A stretch of DNA of 64,000 nucleotides from Gnetum montanum (GCA_015680685.1 MNCI01006123.1:353816-417815), one strand, 5' to 3'. Counted from the first letter of the stretch, positions 45,107 through 58,190 are shown. A program made the numbers and translations. Notes: a model not told the origin generated them from the letters alone.

Positions 45107-45954
45107 TGATGAACCATGATTTTTCAAGCTCTAATATCAGACCCTTGATATTGGGTATGCGATATCACGGCCTCACTAGCAATATCAAATACACGATATC
45201 ATGGTTCCTATGTGAGCCTATAAATACACAATTGGGTGCATGGGAGAGTCATCAGAAAAGTTAGTGTTAGAGTAGGATCTTTTTGTCAATTTCAATTCCT
45301 CTCAACCATTTCCTTAGTGCATGCCCACAGTGTGATGATTGTAATTTTACGGAACCTTTATTCAAGTGTGATGTACTTGGACACGCACATGACTGGTAAT
45401 AAGGATCAAGATTACTTCATCATTGCAGCATTCACTTAGTTTTAATTGCTTACTGTTATTGTTATTTATCACTTTCTTAATTAATATTTATCTACCCTCA
45501 TTTTCTATCCCTATTATTAAATGTGGTATGAGTACAAATTAATCACGAGCATTTAAGTGTGACTACTTGGCATCCCAATAGTGTACATAGGACATGCGCT
45601 TGGTAATCCCAGTAGTAGTACACGAGGTCCAAGATGTGTATAGATGATTAAGAACAGATGCTCATCACACTTAAGCTAGCTTAGATTCTCTTCTCTCATT
45701 CCCTCTTAGCTTAAAACAAAGTTATTTTCCATTGCCTCTAGGAGTAGCACTAGTTTAGGACCACATCATACACCTCACTCTAGACTAAACCATACATGAT
45801 AAAGCAAATACTAGTCTAGGTGGGAAGATAGTGAACTACGATCAATGTGTAACTATCTAGATACCACAACTAGCCCATCTTTGGAGTTCAACTAGATCAT
45901 GCATGAATGCTCATATTCATATGGTCAAGTGTAGGGGTACCTCATCACTCATCA
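45107..45954 (+). repeat. E6 5' LTR
   Basis: 848 bp, TGATGAACCATG...CACTCATCA. U3 carries five GATATC-like words (45140-45202) before the TATA box. Confidence 0.95.
45219..45226 (+). promoter_or_regulatory. TATA box, E6 5' LTR
   Basis: CCTATAAATACACA, conserved in the 3' LTR at 50218-50225 and in the E2 LTR at 28584-28591. Confidence 0.7.
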
Positions 45955-45955
45955 T

Positions 45956-45973
45956 TGGCGCCATTACTAGGGA
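45956..45973 (+). other. E6 primer-binding site (tRNA-Asp type)
   Basis: TGGCGCCATTACTAGGGA; the four differences from the tRNA-Asp complement TGGCGCCGTTGCCGGGGA are all transitions. Confidence 0.85.
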
Positions 45974-46089
45974 TGGTGCTAGTTATTTAGATTAGTTATA
46001 TCATACAAGATTTTTCTAACAAAGTATTCACAATATACCTCTTAGAAAAAAAACTTAATTTCAATTAAGTCATACACAAATTCACAACA

Positions 46090-48080
46090 ATGTCTCTCTC
46101 ACAAGACTATGATAATGCAACAACCAGTAAGGCAATTCATTGGAGAACCAACAAATTATATGATGATGAAGATGAAGTTTGGAGTACTAAATCCTATGCA
46201 AGGGTCTCCTATGTACATAAACAAGGACAACATCATCCCAACTCCCAAATTCATAACCTACCTAGTGACAATGAACCCCTACTAGCCACTAAGAGCCTAA
46301 TGCATGTACAAGAGGCTATTCAAATATCTTGTAGGCATTGTAAGGAAAGCCATCTACCCAGGCTTGAATTAAACAAATTTCCAAAGCTTTTAGGAGGCTA
46401 TGATTTAGATCTACAACATCATTTACAAGCCTTCCATGATGCCTGTGTATGGAACAATATTGATAATGGGTGGAAGAAACTTAAGCTCTTTCCTACGACA
46501 CTCATTGGCCAAGCAAAAGTATGGTACAAGTCCTTAAGACCAAAATCAATTTGACGTTCGTCAACAATGGTAGAACTATTTAATGAAAGATATCAAACCT
46601 ATGCAAGAGTGTCAGCCTTGAGGAGACAAATACAATAATGGAAACAAGCACAACATGAACCCTTGGACATGCCCTTAGAAAGATATTATGCATTGTTAAA
46701 CAACTACCTAGGCCATGGATTCTTCGAGGAAAAGCAAATGTACCACATCATAGATGGGCTCCATAATGAGACAAGGGAGACCCTAGGGATGTATGCCCTA
46801 GGTCAACTATACGAGCTACGAACCCACCAATTTCAAGAGCTTATCAAGCGGGTAGCAAAGGAAGAAGGAGAAATGGCTAAATGGGAGAATGCTAAAAAAT
46901 ATTAACAGGACCAATTTCTCAATTTAACAAAGGTCCATAATCATGAAGAGGAGAAATCAACTCACCTCAAGGAGGTGGAATCATCTTTTCCAATACTACA
47001 ATCACTAGATGAAATTGAGGCAAAGATCAACAAGATGATAGAATGGATACATGAAAAATGCAGAGAATATGCCAACACTATTAGAGTTAGAACCATGACA
47101 AACCAGAAAAGGATAAGAACTCAACTGCTAATCATACATATCAATGTCACATTTTTCTGTACAATCACCCCAAAGGTCAATGCCCAATCTTGTTACATTT
47201 ACATGAGCATTGGGGAAGAATGTTACATCCAGAGTTCATATAAAAATACTGTGTTCAATCATAGTGGAAAAAATCCCAGTCATGGGGAAGGCCACCCTCA
47301 AACTGGTTATACCCTTCATATCATCTGAACCTAAGTGCTTATCAGGTTCAACATCCTATTTCCCCAGTTGGTTCAACATCCTCTATCTCGTCACATTGTT
47401 ATCATTCTCCTAAATACTATCAACCCATATCCTATCCAACATGATCATCACCTCATGTGTCTTACACTTCTCCTCACCTCAATATTCTCATCTTGCACCT
47501 CCTTCTACATTGCCACCAATTGTACCTGAGGGTTTTGCACCATAGCACCAACCCACAAACATTACTTGTGCTACTACAGTTAACAGTAGTGGAGGTCCTC
47601 CACAACGTTAAAAGCATTCTTTCTTTAGGCATGACCAAAAAAAGACACAACATGGTTCTAGGACCACTGCATCCTCCAACTCAGCACAAGTTCAACACTA
47701 TGATGCATCTTTCTCCTCAAATACAACACCTCATGTTATCTTAACAGGGCCATCACTCAATACTCCAACTACCCGGTAGCCCAATGAATATAACCATGTA
47801 GGGAGACATATCAATCCTTGCATACCATCTTATGGTCACGAGTTCCATAGTGGGTCAACTCCTTATCAATTAACCACATCTTATAACTTACCCCACTATG
47901 TCAACATTAATCAAGTGGCTAAACCCCAATTTGGGTACATTCCAACCACCACATCAAAAGCCACCCAATGGTTCGAATATGACCAGGGTCCAATATTTCC
48001 AACATGCATGGATCCTAACCTTCCATTTATTAATTCTAGCCATGCTCAACTATGTAGTGATAGGGGATATCCTCTATTCT
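46090..48080 (+). pseudogene. gag: E6 gag
   Basis: ATG 46090 starts MSLSQDYDN. One frame runs to about 47328 with three stops, covering the core: KFPKLLGGYDLDL, FHDACVWNN, MVELFNERYQTYARVS, and YYALLNNYLGHGF. It aligns with the E4 core. A predicted charged helix follows (KRVAKEEGEM onward). After frameshifts near 47330 and later, a Pro/Thr/Tyr-rich C-terminal tail ends at SSHAQLCSDRGYPLF-stop (48080). No protease domain follows. Small frames at 47210-47744 and 47898-48089 are out-of-frame readings of this tail. Confidence 0.85.
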
Positions 48081-48089
48081 AACAAATAG

Positions 48090-49470
48090 AATTAATAAAT
48101 GTTTTTCCTTTTCTTTAATTTTACAATTTTTTGTTTTCCAGTTTTTCATCTTTCAATTTTTTGTTTCATCTTTTTATTTATTTATTGTTTTATTTTTTTT
48201 CTATATTTTTACGAGTAATCTCATCTATGAATAAAGCACTCATGTGACACATTGGTTGAGGTGTTGTTCTCTGCTATCGAGTCTCGAGTAACTAATTATT
48301 TGGATAGTAAACCCACAACATCCACTCACCCATTCTATTAATAAGAGGTTCTACGCTGGGTACAATGATATTCTTGACATCATTAAAACTTAAAGTAATT
48401 TTGTGCTCATTATGCCTAGAGCGAAGAAGGATGGACTAAGTAGGAATGGGTAGGGTATGACATCAAGGGGACTTGTGGATTCTCTTTAGTGACATCTGTA
48501 AGAGTTACCATGTAGCCTAGTTGTACTAAGATCCTTGTAGATCTAATAAAAAATGGGAGTATGAGTAATAAAGGCACTCGATAAGGAAACCCAATGCTAT
48601 TCTAGGGGGTTCCACTAGAAAGACATGCACCCATAGCTAAAGGTAGGTGGATTTTCTAGATTACACATTAAAAAAAAGAGAGAAAGTGTGCCAAAGTGGC
48701 CAGATAATCCCAAATGTCCCACAAATAAATTCCAAATCACTCCTCCCTTGAACAAAATGCCAAGTGATCATGCGCCTTGCTATCGTGATGCTCTTATGGT
48801 TATCCATCATTGGATGAAGCAATGTGATGTCACTAATCGAAGGAATGAACTTGGTTTTCATTTTGGAGCAATAGGCTAATGACACATTAATCACATCCTA
48901 CACTCAAGATTCATTGTGCCCTAGGTTAGTTACCTCATGTCCCAATCTCTGCAATCTCTTCTACAATTCGCCTCATCTCACTATTCATGTATTTGTGACT
49001 TGTGTCTTATTTAGCATTGAATTCATATCTCATCACATGTGTGTGTTTTGTGCAATTTTTTGGGATTAGATTTAAACCTTTTAGTGCCTACGGACATTTT
49101 TGGGTATAGTTACGTAAGGGCATGACAGGTAGGAACCTACTTTGGGGAGGACCCACTTGTGTGACTTTCGTAATTTTTACTTATTGCACACCATCACATC
49201 ATTTTATACTCTTCAAATACTTTATCGTCAAATCTATTCTTTCCCTTGTCATCATTTTATCAAACATTCCTCAAAACCATTACATGTCCTTTTATGTGTC
49301 ACCTAAACAAATTGGGTCCAACATTAAACTTTTAGGGCAACTTTCTTGAAAAAATTTTCTAACTCTAAAATCACACTAAGTAAAGAATTCAACATTTATT
49401 AAAGGTAATGAGTAAGGTATGAAATAATTGAACTTCTTTAAATAGCCTTACTAACAATTGATCTTTGTGT
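48090..49470 (+). other. E6 non-coding middle region
   Basis: Aligns in patches with E2 at 23690-24830, so it represents the post-pol region of the family. It starts with a T-rich run (48100-48210). No coding domain. pol has been lost without trace between gag and this region. Confidence 0.65.
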
Positions 49471-49478
49471 GATTATAG

Positions 49479-49943
49479 ATGGCCCCTAAAAAAGGACAAC
49501 AAGAAGGGCCTTCTCAAGGTGCAACTGAATGCCCAGGGGGAGGCAGAGGCCAAGGACCTCATGCAAAACATGCAGAGCAGGAGGCACAATCATTCAGCAT
49601 CCATTAGGGAACTCCTATCACTACACAATCTAGCCAAGAAAAATATGAAGAGGTTAGGGCCCGAGCCTATGAATAGGAATGATAGCTATTTGTGGCATGG
49701 CATGTCAAGGCTAATCAAGTATTCTCACAATTACCATGTCCATGGCGGGTGCCAACTTCATCAAACATTAGAGCATCAACATGGATGGCATAGGACCCCC
49801 AAAATGAAGAGGAAAAGCTCTAGGCACTTCTTTAGAACTATCAAATTCCAAAAACTGAAGCACAAGATAAGGCGAAGCAACCCATGGAGGAACCACTACC
49901 ACCTAGAACCACATGAGTTCCAACAAAGTTTTGTACTTTTTTA
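49479..49943 (+). pseudogene. E6 relic of the third ORF
   Basis: ATG 49479 follows GTGTGATTATAG, as in E2. It begins MAPKKGQQEGPSQ with a Gly/Arg-rich stretch. It keeps a C-terminal region ending near EEEKL.ALL and PMEEPLPP, matching the E2 ORF ends, but is only about 155 codons long with several stops. The Transposase_32-like and coiled-coil middle is missing. The longest out-of-frame reading (49465-49944) is a shadow. Confidence 0.6.
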
Positions 49944-50095
49944 ATTTTGTTTCTGTGTCCTAATTTTGTTGTGTGCAATCCTCCACTGTGGCATGAATAA
50001 ATTCCTAGTCATTCAATAATCCCATACCTATCCACTATGTAATCAATGGGGCTTGTTCTCATTTTGTTTGACTTGAGGATGAGTTTTCATTCAGT

Positions 50096-50105
50096 CATGG
50101 AGGTA
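50096..50105 (+). other. E6 polypurine tract
   Basis: CATGGAGGTA directly before the 3' LTR. Confidence 0.75.
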
Positions 50106-50953
50106 TGATGAATCATGATTTGTCAAGCTTCAATATCGAATGCTCGATATCGAGTACACGATATCACAGCCTCACTAGCAATATCGGATACATGATATCA
50201 TGGTTCCTATGTGACCCTATAAATACACAATTGTATGCATAGGAGAGTCATAGGAAAAGTTAGTGTTAGAATAGGATCTTTTTGTTAGTTTCAATTCCTC
50301 TCAAACCTTTCCTCAATGCATGCCTGTAGTTTGATGATTGTAATTGTATGGAACCTTTATTCAAGTGTGACATACTTGGACATGCACATGACCGGCAATA
50401 AAGATCAATATTACTTTATCATTGCAGCATTCACATAGTTTTAATTGCTTGCTATTATTTTTTGTTATCACTTTCTTAATTAATATTTCTCTACCCTCAT
50501 TTCCTATTCCTATTATTAAATGTGGAATGAGTACTACTTAATTACAAGAATTTAAGTGTGACTACTTGGTATCCCAGTAGCATACCTAGGACATGCACTT
50601 GGTAATCCTAGTAGTAGTACACGAGGTCCAAGATGTGTATGGATGATTAAGGATGGATGCTCATCACACTTAGGCTAGCTTAGATTCTCTTCTCGCATTC
50701 CCTCTTAGCTTTAAAAAAAGTTATTTTCCATTGCCTCTAGAAGTAGCACTAGTTTAGGACCACATCATACACCTCACTCTAGACTAAACCATATGTGACA
50801 AAGCAAATACTAGTCTAGGTGGGAAGACAGTGAACTATGATCAACATGTAACTATCTAGATACCACAACTAGCCTATCTGTGGAGTTTGACCAGATCGTG
50901 CATGAACACTCATATTCGTATGGTTGAGTGTAGGGGTACCTCACCACTCATCA
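50106..50953 (+). repeat. E6 3' LTR
   Basis: 848 bp, collinear with the 5' LTR over its full length. TATA box at 50218-50225. GATATC words at 50135-50200. Confidence 0.95.
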
Positions 50954-50958
50954 ATAAA
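50954..50958. repeat. E6 target-site duplication, right copy (ATAAA)
   Basis: Identical to 45102-45106. Confidence 0.85.
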
Positions 50959-51423
50959 TAATATGAACATTATTTGCATTAAATTTTAGTGAGGTGAGAG
51001 AGAGATCAATTCTAGGAATTTATGCATGTCCCACTTCTATGATACAACATCCCACCATTGGTATATTGTCAATGCCCCTAATGTGCTTTTCCTCTACTTT
51101 TATTACTTCTTGTTTTTACTACCATATATTTTCCTTTCTTTATCTATTACTTTTTCCTCTTATGTTCTATGTTGGTGAGGTAGAATTAATGTCTTTACTT
51201 TACTTTAGTAAGTGTGTAATTGAGAGAATTAAATGGATTAGCACTCCATCATAGGCATATTGGTGATATCTTAGACTTTCCCCCTATTATCCCATCTTTT
51301 TAAATCCTCTTACACATACCTAGACTATTATCTTTATAATGTTTCAACTTCAATACCAAATTTCATTTTTTTCTTGATGGATTCTCTTTTAGCCTTTTAA
51401 TAGTATCCATCAAGAGGGGACAA
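50959..51423 (+). other. E5 3' end with polypurine tract
   Basis: Sequence of the element that hosts E6. Ends in a purine tract AAGAGGGGACAA (51412-51423) preceded by TTGATGGATTCTC. E7 has the matching pair TTGATGGATCC and AAGAGGAGGCAA on the opposite strand. Confidence 0.6.
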
Positions 51424-52280
51424 TGTTGTATCCATACTCATCCTTCTTTTAGCCATTTGGAAGCTTGGATATAACATACATCTCCTTCATAGTTTCCTAC
51501 TAGCTACACAACATCATTCAATGTTTTTATAGCATTTGGAATTATTTTGACATCATCTTTGCATCATTTTTCTTTTGATATCATTTTCAATATTTGGCAT
51601 TATTTTGATGTCAAATTAATAACTTAGCATCTAGAATCTTCTAGGTCTTCTTGGTAGGCTCCAATGCATCATTTTTTCACAATTTATAAGGCATTTTTTA
51701 ATCTATAAATAGAACATTTCGAAGATAATTTTTGATATCTCTTATCCCATTTGGAATAATCTATTCTAATCATTTTCTTTTTAGATAAGGATCACATCAA
51801 CATTAGGCAATCACAATGTATTTTCAACATTTTAAAGCTCTTATATCCTCTTAGAAATCCTAATCCCCATCTGATGTAATTATATCCCCTTTGTTATACA
51901 CCAACTTGGTACATGAAGAAACTCTTGGATAATATTTAAACAATCTAGTTGAATCCAAATATTTATTACATTTGACCTACTCTGGCATTAGTATTTATCC
52001 TAGTTGAAAACCTACTCAAGAGTATACATTAGCTCTTCATCAAGGTAACATAGCTCTTCATCAACAACTTCTAAGTTACTAAGTTCTTCTTTCAACATAT
52101 TACTAACTTTTAGGCTCTAGTCATCTTTTTTATTTTATTTTATTCTATCCCATGTTACAAACCCCTCTGCCTTAGATTATAAAGATGGGTTTTGCCTATC
52201 CTTTGCTATAAAAATTTCTTTGGAAATAAAAGGTTTATTTTCATTTTTGTTTCAATTATTCTCTTCTTCATAGCATAGAT
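51424..52280 (+). repeat. E5 3' LTR (right end uncertain)
   Basis: Begins TGTTGTATCC after the purine tract. A TATA box (TATAAATA) lies at 51704-51711, about 280 bases in. The right boundary is not identifiable; 52280 is a rough guess from the loss of LTR-like features. No second copy is in the window. Confidence 0.5.
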
Positions 52281-53822
52281 TTATCATTTTTTCCTAAAAA
52301 TTTAATTGATAATATTATGTGTTCACTATTTTTCATTGATTTATTCACATAACTATGTTTCTTTCTCCATGATTTCATCATTTCTATCCTTTTTCTTTTC
52401 ACTACATTTAATTACAAATTTTTCTCTTGGCTTTAGCATTACCTTTACTACTAGTTCATTACATGTATCCAAGCCAAAAATCCTCATTCAATTTAAAGAT
52501 ACATCTTGATAACATTTATGACCATAGACAATGTTACATTATCTTCTATTGCATTAGTGATATTAAGAAAAGAAATACCATATTTTGTATGAACTTTTGT
52601 GAGTTGATTGTGTCAATTCTTACTACAATAGATATGTGTTGATACATTACTAATGTCTATTCTTTCATTAGCATCTTTTACTTTTCTAGGATTTCTTTCT
52701 ATTCCTACATCCATTTAGAGATTATTTCTAGGTTTTGAATAAATGTATTTTTGTCTATCTTTAAGAGTTTTTTGCCTTTTAAGTAAGGCTTTTAGTTGAG
52801 TGGTAATCTCTTGTAATTTAAATTTAGTAACTGGCACAATATTTTCAATGAATTTACGCAAGGAAATCAACTTTGTTAATATTTGATTAAGAAGCAAAAT
52901 CCTTAGAAAAAATCCTTAGAAAAATCATTTGTAACATCTCAAACCATTTGCATAGCCTAAAAAAGTCCTTCTACATAACCAAATGAAATACTTTACAAAT
53001 TATTAAATCCTCTACACATCAAGAAAATCAAGTTTATGTGTTAAATAAAATAAGAAGATATTGGTAGTGTTCCTATAAAATTGTTCTTTTTCAATTTCAC
53101 AAGAACATCTCCATGGATTAAGTGTTGAAATACTTATCCTGCACCAAAAATAGTTTTCATTTTAATGTAATCTTTGATAAGTAAATGATTATGACATAAT
53201 GGAGCATAAATTTCCAATCAAATGTGAACTTATCCTACTACACATAAACTAAAAAATGACAAGGGAATGATTAAAACATTTGGTTTGAATATTAAAATTG
53301 ACTAGGTGTTTATTGTTGAAAGTAAACTAAGTATAGAATAAACTATGAGTGGTGAAATAAAATATGTGTAAAAAATATAAATAAAAGAGCATAATTATTA
53401 AAATATTGAAACTATGATATGGAACAAATATTTTTGATTTTCTTTCCAAATAAAGAAAATGCTTATTTCTAAAAAAGAAGTGTTCATCTCCTATCGAGGG
53501 CCAAACTACAAGGTTTACCTAGTTCATAATTCTAAGCCTCCAAGACTACATTTAACACGTATTAATGTTGAATCATGTCATGATAATGATTAGAAGATTA
53601 TGAGACTAAGGAATGATGTTAAATATCAATTAAGAAAGTTAATAATGGCATTGTAAAGGTTCCAAGACTGCTGACATAGGCATTAATGTCAACATTATCC
53701 AAGAACTTAGAAAAACTTAGACATTTTTTCAAGTCTCCATTATGGATAGAGAACTTAGAAGGAAGGTTAAATAAGTTTCCCAATTTAAAATTACACTAGC
53801 TACATGAACATACTATATTTTA
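52281..53822. other. AT-rich stretch without recognised genes
   Basis: No domain recognised on either strand. A Lys/Leu-rich frame at 52715-52897 (minus) could be a polymerase fragment but has no defining motif. Confidence 0.45.
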
Positions 53823-55738
53823 TGTGGCTCTCAAACTTGGGTACCTCCACACTTAAAGGGTAGAATCTGTGCATACCTTTGGACTTTGTTTCTTTAAAAG
53901 ATATGTTTTGAAGGGCACCACATCCTGTACAAGCTCTAAGCTTTGCTCTGGGGTATTTCAATGCTATGAAACCACTCAACCCTACAAGGTCCCAGTAAGC
54001 TTAGAATTTGGTTTCAAGGATCCCACAATCTTTACAAAATTGAGCTTTTCTTTGGAGAGTTTTGACGCTGCAAAACCACCCAATCTTGCAGGATCTTGAC
54101 AATTTCAATATGGATGCCTTCTCCTAAGAGGCACTTAAACCCTACAAGGCTACAAGAAAGAAGAAAAAAAATAAAATCAAGGAAAGAGTGTAACTACACT
54201 TTACAAGCTCCTTGCATTTAAGCTCTTATAAAACAACATACAAATGATATACAATGAAGAACACAAGTGCTACACAAGATGTATACAATGATGATCTAAT
54301 TGTGTGAATAGTGCTCTTTAATTGTCATGAATTCCTCTTTATTTTATACTCTTCAAGCTTCCAAAAACCTTTTGAAATTCATCCAACAACTAGATAACAG
54401 CTACTTGAGACATCTAATTCAAAGTGGAGACATCTTTCTTTCAACGCTATCAATTCTAGAATGACATCTCCTTGGAACAACATCTACCTATAGAAGTATA
54501 CCTGTAAATGTCTCCCTGTAGACATCTATCTTCAAAGATAGACATATGTTATTTTTCATAGAATTCTACTCTACTTTTTCACTTTAGAATTTGAGGCATT
54601 CCTGTGTGCATTTGACATCTTGGTAGTCTTTAGAACATCTTCGTTTGTCTCGTAGACTCCTCTTGTATCCTAGCTCTTATCTTGTAATCCTACTGTAGCT
54701 CTTGTTTTAAAGTCTTAGATGTTCTAGTCATCCCAATGTAGCTCTTGTTTTGACTTAGAATTTTCTCTTTATCTCAATCTAATGTCTTGATACACTAAGA
54801 CTCTTAATTATGCTATTGTCCTAATCTCATCATGCTCTTGATCTACCCTTAGACCTGCAAGGTAATACAAACACCTTTTTCACATTCTACTTTACTATGT
54901 TTTTGACATACCAAAAGGTAAAAACCATCTTAAGCCTCAAATATGACTAAAATAATGTGAAAATGATTCATGATGATGCTTGTTAGACTCTAAGAAGCTT
55001 GTGGACCAATGGAATACTATTGGCTGCCAAACATGGCAACTTGGTGAGGGTACTAATGTAGGCATGGTAACACTAATGCTAACATTGACATTAGCATTAG
55101 CATCACTTGTAAAATTTAGAAAATTTTTTCATCTTAATAGCTTAGATTACCTCTAAAACTATCAAAATCATTGTTTGAAGTACCAAAATAATATTTATTG
55201 GTCACTAGAAAGTCTAAGAAGTCATACATTGAACAAAAATGTAGTTTACATGTGTAGCCAAGATGCCAAGGATTGTGTTGCAAGTTTTAATGCTAACATT
55301 AAAATTAATATTAGCCAACACTTAGAAAACTTTTTGTCCTAAAATTTCAAGGTCATCCTACCAAAATGACAAAATTTAAAGGCTACCATGTTGAAAGTGT
55401 TGTAAATGAGTCATTTAGGATCTTACAAAGTAAAAAATTAGGCTAAGAAGTAATGTTAGCATAGGTGACATGCGCAAGATGGTCCAAGGGTAATGTTGAC
55501 ACTACGTTAGCATCACCTATCATAGTTAGAAACATTTTGAACTTTTAAATGTTTTAGATCACCAAAAATGAAGCTCATATGTTGACTTATGAGCCAAGTT
55601 GGTACCTAGAGGTCTCCAAAGGTTAAAAATATGTTTCATAATGCTATTTTTAGGTCTTTTTAGTTCTTGATCTCAAATTGGACAATGTGAAATCACCTTT
55701 ACCTTGGTCATTGTGAAAACAAAATGGTAGGTATAACA
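53823..55738 (-). repeat. E7 3' LTR (inner end uncertain)
   Basis: The right boundary is well placed: TGTTATACC on the minus strand directly after the purine tract AAGAGGAGGCAA. A minus-strand TATAAAATAAAG box lies at about 54337-54347. The left end near 53823 is a guess. 53920-54110 contains two diverged copies of a roughly 100-bp unit (…CAATGCTATGAAACCACTCAA / …GACGCTGCAAAACCACCCAA) that open the frame 53869-54099. Confidence 0.5.
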
Positions 55739-57499
55739 TTGCCTCCTCTTAATAGATGCTATTAAGATGTCAAAAAAGGATCCATCAAGAAGAGAATGGA
55801 TGGATGAGTTAATGTACCTACAAGGGAAAAGTGGTAAAAAAAAAGATGGTAAATGAGAGAATATTAGGATATTGTCAATACACTAGTCATGAGGATAGTG
55901 CTATGCCATAAAAGAAGGGCATGGTTAGACCCTATACATAAGATGACCAAAAGGATATTATTGATGATGCTCACAACTTATCCCATTCAATCTCTTAACA
56001 CATCCTTACTAGAATAGAATAGAACTGCTTAATCCTAACTAATGTAATGATGAGAGAAAAGGTGATGAGATAGGAAGGGGAGTTAAAGGAAAAAGGGAAA
56101 AATATAAGAGATGAAAGGTGAAATATAAAATTTTAAAAATAAGAAAACAATGAAACTGTGCATGAAAAGAGGAATATCACTTATACACTAAGATGAAATG
56201 TTATGTCATTAAAGTGAGGCATAGCTAGCTCTCACATTCTAAAGCTATTAATGCTTCATAAATTAATAAATTCTCTTCCTATCCCACTTAACTCAATACA
56301 CCTATGCATGAAATAAAGATGGAAAAACATTCATTATTCTTTACATGAGGTATATTAGTAAACATCCTTACCATGTTGTGTTTTGGAAGAAACGTTAGTA
56401 GAATGGGATGAGAAGAGATTGAATAGAATAGATGAAATTACATGAGAGAGATAGAAGAATGATAGAAGAAACATAGAGAAAGAGAGAAAAAGAGAAAAAA
56501 ATAAGATACAGAGGAAATTAAAATTAATGTAAGAAGATAGAGAGAAAGTAGAAGAAAGAGTTAGAGAAAACCTAATAAGTTTGTTTTTTTACCTTAAGTG
56601 TACTAGCGTTTAAGGGAGGCTCTATTCATGGGATCTAGGTACTGATTCCATATAAATCTATCAATTAGTATGCTTCATTACCAAAATTTTTGAGGATGAA
56701 TGGAAAATCCTCAAGATGAAGTGGAATATGATAGTTACATAATGATAAATGATGTTGATGTAGATAACAATACACTCTTAGCTAGAATGCCCCTAGCTAG
56801 GCATAGAGAAACTACTCAAAATAATGATGGTTAGGATTATAATGACTTAAGAATAAGTAAGATGATGATGGTTAGACTAAGGATTGACTAAGGGACAAAT
56901 TGCTTATAGGGAGTGGGAAGTAATGATGAAAAAAATGATGTAGAGAAAGATAAAAGAGAGATGTGAATCACAAGAATTGAAGAGATGGTGCTTATGGAAA
57001 AGAGGATAAAGAAGAAGTAGTGGGTTGTTGTCCATGTTTCTAGTCTTGATGTCTTTGTTAGATAAATGTGCTTTATTTGATATATGTTTGTATGAATATT
57101 TTGAAGATTGAAAACTATGGTATATGTAGCTATTATTAAAATTAGAAATGAATTTATTTGTGAATTTTGTGTTTTATATGTTTATGATTTTTATAGTTTT
57201 CTATTTTCAATAGTTTTATAGTTTTTTATATTTTTTTGGTAATTAATTTCATATTGTTATATTTAATGATTTTCAATTTTAATAGAAAAGATATAAAATA
57301 AGATTCAATAAAGTAGCAAATAAAAATAATATTTAAAACATTAAAGGTAGTGACAAAGACACAAATTGAGAAAATGTAACAATGCAAGATAAAGTAGTGT
57401 AAAGTAAGTAAAATGAAAGAATATGACTGATTATGATAAAGTTAAAAGATAGATTAAAAGCATAAGAATAATAAGGTAAAGATTATACAATTCTCAAGT
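55739..57499 (-). other. E7 3' region lacking pol
   Basis: Polypurine tract at 55739-55750, then about 1.7 kb with no RT or integrase motif. It includes a purine-rich patch (56440-56560). On the plus strand a 44-codon frame starts at 56699 (MENPQDEVEYDSY); it could be an antisense-ORF relic as in E3, but is too short to claim. Confidence 0.5.
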
Positions 57500-58190
57500 A
57501 GGAGACATGTTGGCCATGGTTTTCTTAGCTTGAAAATGGGTAGGATAGTTAGTGCTTTTAACAAATTCTACAATGTCTAGTTCACCTAAGCCTAGATTTA
57601 TGAATTCATAAGAACTAGATGACCATGTGATGCTAATATTGAACTCATTGGTTTCCTTAAAATATTATCTTTTGATCCATGGTAATGAGTTTGGATCTTA
57701 CCATAGTTTCTTCTACAAAGTCTAGATGGAAGATGGTAGGGAATTTAGGATCAACATGAAAGATAACTTTCCTATCTATGCATAGAAAGGATATTTCCTA
57801 ATGTGTAAGTGAGAAAACTAAATACTGATAAGCTAACCTAGGCTTTCCTACAATAGCATTCATCCCTAAGGAGTCCCTAATTGCCATAAAAATAGCTTTT
57901 GAAGTGATATAGTTTCCTATCAAGAGAGACAATTTAATTGAGCCTATGATCTCTACTTTAGCTTTGCTAAACTAAATTAAAGTAGATTTGGAATTGGAGT
58001 ATGTGACATATTTTTTAGGGTCAAGATACTCAATGAATACCCATGAAATAACATTGGATCTAGCCCCATCATCCATGTGCACTAGAGATAGCATCATGTT
58101 ATTTCTAGTCTATATTGTGATGTAGATGGAAATTTGACACATAGAACTCATTGTAAGATGTGTTTGATGTTTTCTCTTTTGAGCATCAAG
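57500..58190 (-). pseudogene. E7 protease
   Basis: The minus-strand frame shows HMDDGARSNVIS as active-site motif and GMNAIVGKPRLAYQYLV as the second conserved block (the ILGRxWL position). It aligns with the E3 protease through KAKVEIIGSI and further. A few stops. Located directly downstream of the E8 insertion in reading direction. Confidence 0.72.

Larger units (their letters stand above)
45107..50953 (+). mobile_element. E6: complete non-autonomous gag-only Athila-like element
   Basis: 5,847 bp with two 848-bp LTRs, tRNA-Asp-type primer site, purine tract and a perfect 5-bp target duplication. Internally it has gag, then about 1.4 kb non-coding, then a shortened relic of the third ORF seen in E2. 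Protease, RT, RNase H and integrase are absent. Comparison with E2 suggests a deletion derivative of an autonomous Athila-like element. LTRs differ at roughly a tenth of positions by eye. Confidence 0.93.

Noticed and set aside
52715-52897. Lys/Leu-rich minus-strand frame possibly from the RT connection domain
   Set aside because: Only a vague LRKFIENI-like resemblance and no flanking polymerase motifs.
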